Virus record (IMG/VR): IMGVR_UViG_3300046734_000277
Location: 1 to 32,575 of that record
Source of the DNA: a virus
DNA: 32,575 bases
Reading direction: 5' to 3' (one strand)
The notes under the pieces are model-generated. The model was not told where the DNA came from. It was given only the letters and a program-made list of their open reading frames with translations, and did no database searches. This document shows positions 30,737-32,575 of this stretch, one piece after another. How positions within the stretch are numbered: the first letter of the stretch is position 1; each line of letters begins with the position of its first letter. The position numbers and the translations under genes are program-made.

Positions 30737-31051
30737 ATGGCAAGTATAATAGCAACAAGTATCGACTTAACAAAAATACCGAAAGATAAAATTATTGACG
30801 GTAAGAAAGGAAAATACTTACCTATTACAATTACTATTAACGATGAAACAGATCAGTTTGGTAATCAGGGTCCAGTGATTGTTCAACAATCAAAAGACGA
30901 AAGAGATGCTAAAATTGAAAAAGTTTATCTTGGTAATGTAAAGGTAGTATGGACCAATGGTGATAATGTTGATGTAGCTCCCAGAGATGATCAACCTGCT
31001 CAAGCAGCTATGCCTCCAAAACCACAACCAGTAGATGATTTACCATTTTAA
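30737..31051 (+). CDS. SSB-like single-stranded DNA-binding protein
   Basis: A 104-aa protein starting MASIIATSIDLTKIPKDKII then DGKKGKYLPITITINDETDQ. An OB-fold-like beta core is followed by a Pro/Gln-rich linker (PAQAAMPPKPQP) and an acidic tip VDDLPF. The tip closely resembles the DDDIPF tail by which bacterial SSB recruits repair and replication enzymes. It sits 1 nt after its neighbour and 11 nt before the primase-helicase gene. It probably coats single strands for the primase-helicase and the ERF protein. Confidence 0.78.
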   Translation: MASIIATSIDLTKIPKDKIIDGKKGKYLPITITINDETDQFGNQGPVIVQQSKDERDAKIEKVYLGNVKVVWTNGDNVDVAPRDDQPAQAAMPPKPQPVDDLPF

Positions 31052-31062
31052 ATAATTAATTA

Positions 31063-32575
31063 ATGCAAGTAAACAACACGGAGATTAACGGATTTTTAAT
31101 CGACCAGTTTAACCAGCATGATTTAAAGGTTGGTGCAACGCAGGGGATTTGTCCCCTGTGTTCGCATACACGTAAACCTGAAAATCGTAAACAACAATGT
31201 GCTAGTTATGATTGGGAACGTGGATTAGGAACTTGTCATAACTGTGATTCAACATTTCAGCTACATACATATCAACGTAAAGGTGAGCCATCAAAAGTTT
31301 ATGAAAAACCTGATGCTACGCACGTCGTTGAAAATAAAGAGCTAAGTGAAAATGTTTATAAATGGTTTAAAGATCGTGGTATATCATATGAAACCTTAAA
31401 TGATTTAAATATTACTGAAGGTAAAGAATATATGCCACAGACCGGACAAGTTGAGAATACTATCCAGTTCAATTATGTTATGGGTGATGAGCTCATTAAT
31501 ATTAAATATAGAGACGGACGAAAGAACTTTAAATTATATAAAGGTGCTGAGAAAGTCTTTTATAATATAAATAGTATCGTAAACGACAATACATGTGTTA
31601 TTGTTGAAGGTGAAATGGATGTGTTAGCATTTCATGAGGCTGGTATTAAAAACGTAGTATCAGTACCTAATGGTGCTACACTGAATCATAACAATTTAGA
31701 TTATCTTGATAACTGCATAGATTATTTTACAGACAAAGAAAAAATAATATTAGCAGTTGATCAAGACGACGCTGGCGCTGCGCTACAAGCAGAATTGATT
31801 AGAAGATTAGGTGCGGAAGTATGTTACTTAGTAAACTTTGTAGATTGTAAAGATGCAAATGATTATTTACTTAAGTATGGTAAAGAAGACTTAGCTGAAA
31901 CAATTAAAGAATGTAGACCAGTACCACTTGAAAATGTTACAACTTTTAAAGATATAGAACATGAAGTTACAGACTTTGTTAAACATGGTTTCAAAAAAGG
32001 TTTTCAAGTTGGCCTTAATAACTTTGACAATATATTCAGTACTTACACTGGTCAATTTATTACGGTTACTGGTATTCCTTCATCAGGTAAATCAGATTTT
32101 GTAGATCAAATGTGTGTTGGTTATAATATGAATTATGGCTGGCGAACTGCTTTTGCATCTCCTGAGAATGCACCAACATATTTGCATGCTCATAAGTTAA
32201 TGAGAAAAGTATGGCAAGATATGCCGAGATCATCGGATATTGGTTCAAGCAAATGGAAAGAAGTAGCTGAACACGTTAATGACAATTTCTTTTTTATTGA
32301 TATGGAAAGATATACACTTGAATCTGTATTACGTAAAGGTGCAGAGCTGGTTAAACGTAAAGGTATTAAGTGTTTAGTTATAGACCCATTTAACAAGATT
32401 AGAGATGTAGATGCTAAGACTGAAGATGTAAACAGATATACAATGGAATACTTAACTAAGATTGAAACATTTGCAAAGAAGTTTGATGTCTTAGTGTTTA
32501 TAGTAGCTCATCCAACTAAAATGTATAAAGATAGTAATGGTAAGATTGAAGAACCAACTATGTATAACATTAAAG
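31063..32575 (+). CDS. T7 gp4-like primase-helicase (partial, right edge)
   Basis: An open frame of 504 visible codons running off the window; T7 gp4 has 566 residues, so little may be missing. The zinc-binding domain has Cys30, Cys33, Cys58 and Cys61 (GICPLC, GTCHNC). The TOPRIM primase domain has VIVEGEMDVLAF (Glu182, Glu184) and AVDQDDAG (Asp233, Asp235). The RecA-type helicase domain has the Walker A motif TGIPSSGKSD with Lys343, Walker B CLVIDPFNK with Asp441, and the H motif FIVAHPTK. It should unwind the fork and make primers for lagging-strand synthesis. It is the last visible gene of the replication block. Confidence 0.95.
   Translation, partial: MQVNNTEINGFLIDQFNQHDLKVGATQGICPLCSHTRKPENRKQQCASYDWERGLGTCHNCDSTFQLHTYQRKGEPSKVYEKPDATHVVENKELSENVYKWFKDRGISYETLNDLNITEGKEYMPQTGQVENTIQFNYVMGDELINIKYRDGRKNFKLYKGAEKVFYNINSIVNDNTCVIVEGEMDVLAFHEAGIKNVVSVPNGATLNHNNLDYLDNCIDYFTDKEKIILAVDQDDAGAALQAELIRRLGAEVCYLVNFVDCKDANDYLLKYGKEDLAETIKECRPVPLENVTTFKDIEHEVTDFVKHGFKKGFQVGLNNFDNIFSTYTGQFITVTGIPSSGKSDFVDQMCVGYNMNYGWRTAFASPENAPTYLHAHKLMRKVWQDMPRSSDIGSSKWKEVAEHVNDNFFFIDMERYTLESVLRKGAELVKRKGIKCLVIDPFNKIRDVDAKTEDVNRYTMEYLTKIETFAKKFDVLVFIVAHPTKMYKDSNGKIEEPTMYNIK

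Noticed and set aside
1-32575. CRISPR array or insertion sequence
   Set aside because: No regularly spaced palindromic repeats of suitable length and no transposase were seen; the repeats present are fibre-coding repeats or the early element.

Overview
The window is part of an AT-rich genome of a tailed double-stranded DNA phage that probably infects a marine member of the Bacteroidota. Phage origin rests on tail fibres with self-cleaving S74 chaperone domains, a 3TM-type holin, a T7 gp4-like primase-helicase, an ERF annealing protein with a RecE-like exonuclease, an ATP-dependent ligase and many overlapping small genes. The host guess rests on three things: start codons are preceded by A/T-rich stretches instead of Shine-Dalgarno sites; a leftward promoter matches the Bacteroidota form (TTG about 18 nt before TAnnTTTG); and many proteins resemble ones I recall from marine phage genomes. 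Neither genome end is visible, and no capsid, portal, terminase, DNA polymerase or integrase lies in the window.

The layout is two divergent arms separated by a control region at about 21057-21301. The left arm (1-21056, all minus strand) is the late arm. Reading leftward it holds a small basic protein, a 1737-aa fibre with collagen-like repeats and an S74 tail, a Gly/Pro-rich tip-like protein, a small unknown, GroEL then GroES, a winged-helix-like protein, an HExxH protein, a DUF6321-like basic protein, a tiny Cys protein, a 326-aa unknown, a holin, two shorter fibre proteins, a 1080-aa fibre full of GIGTTSP repeats, and a 1489-aa S74 fibre. Two homologous small proteins (DUF7936-like) each follow one of the last two large fibres. 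The genes are packed with gaps of a few nt or short overlaps, as in one long transcript.

The right arm (21302-32575, all plus strand) is the early/middle arm. From 21302 to about 25861 it is a string of small, mostly unrecognised genes interrupted by seven copies of a 34-bp element: a left block TACARWYTAAATACGA, exactly 9 variable bases, then GATAATAT[A/T]. Each copy lies just before a gene start. Five copies overlap the end of the upstream gene or abut it, four of them supplying its stop codon. This element is the strongest candidate for something new: a phage-specific promoter set giving very short leaders. After it come a DNA ligase, a MazG-like small protein, a DenV-like family protein, an HTH protein and a sigma-70-like factor, then the recombination and replication block: ERF protein, exonuclease, small unknown, SSB-like protein and primase-helicase, the last cut by the window edge.

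A likely working order is that early small genes are expressed from the repeated element, the phage sigma factor and HTH protein shift transcription, and the replication/recombination block copies the genome. Late leftward transcription then makes fibres, lysis proteins and a dedicated chaperonin pair that may fold them or other virion proteins. This order is inferred from position and families only.
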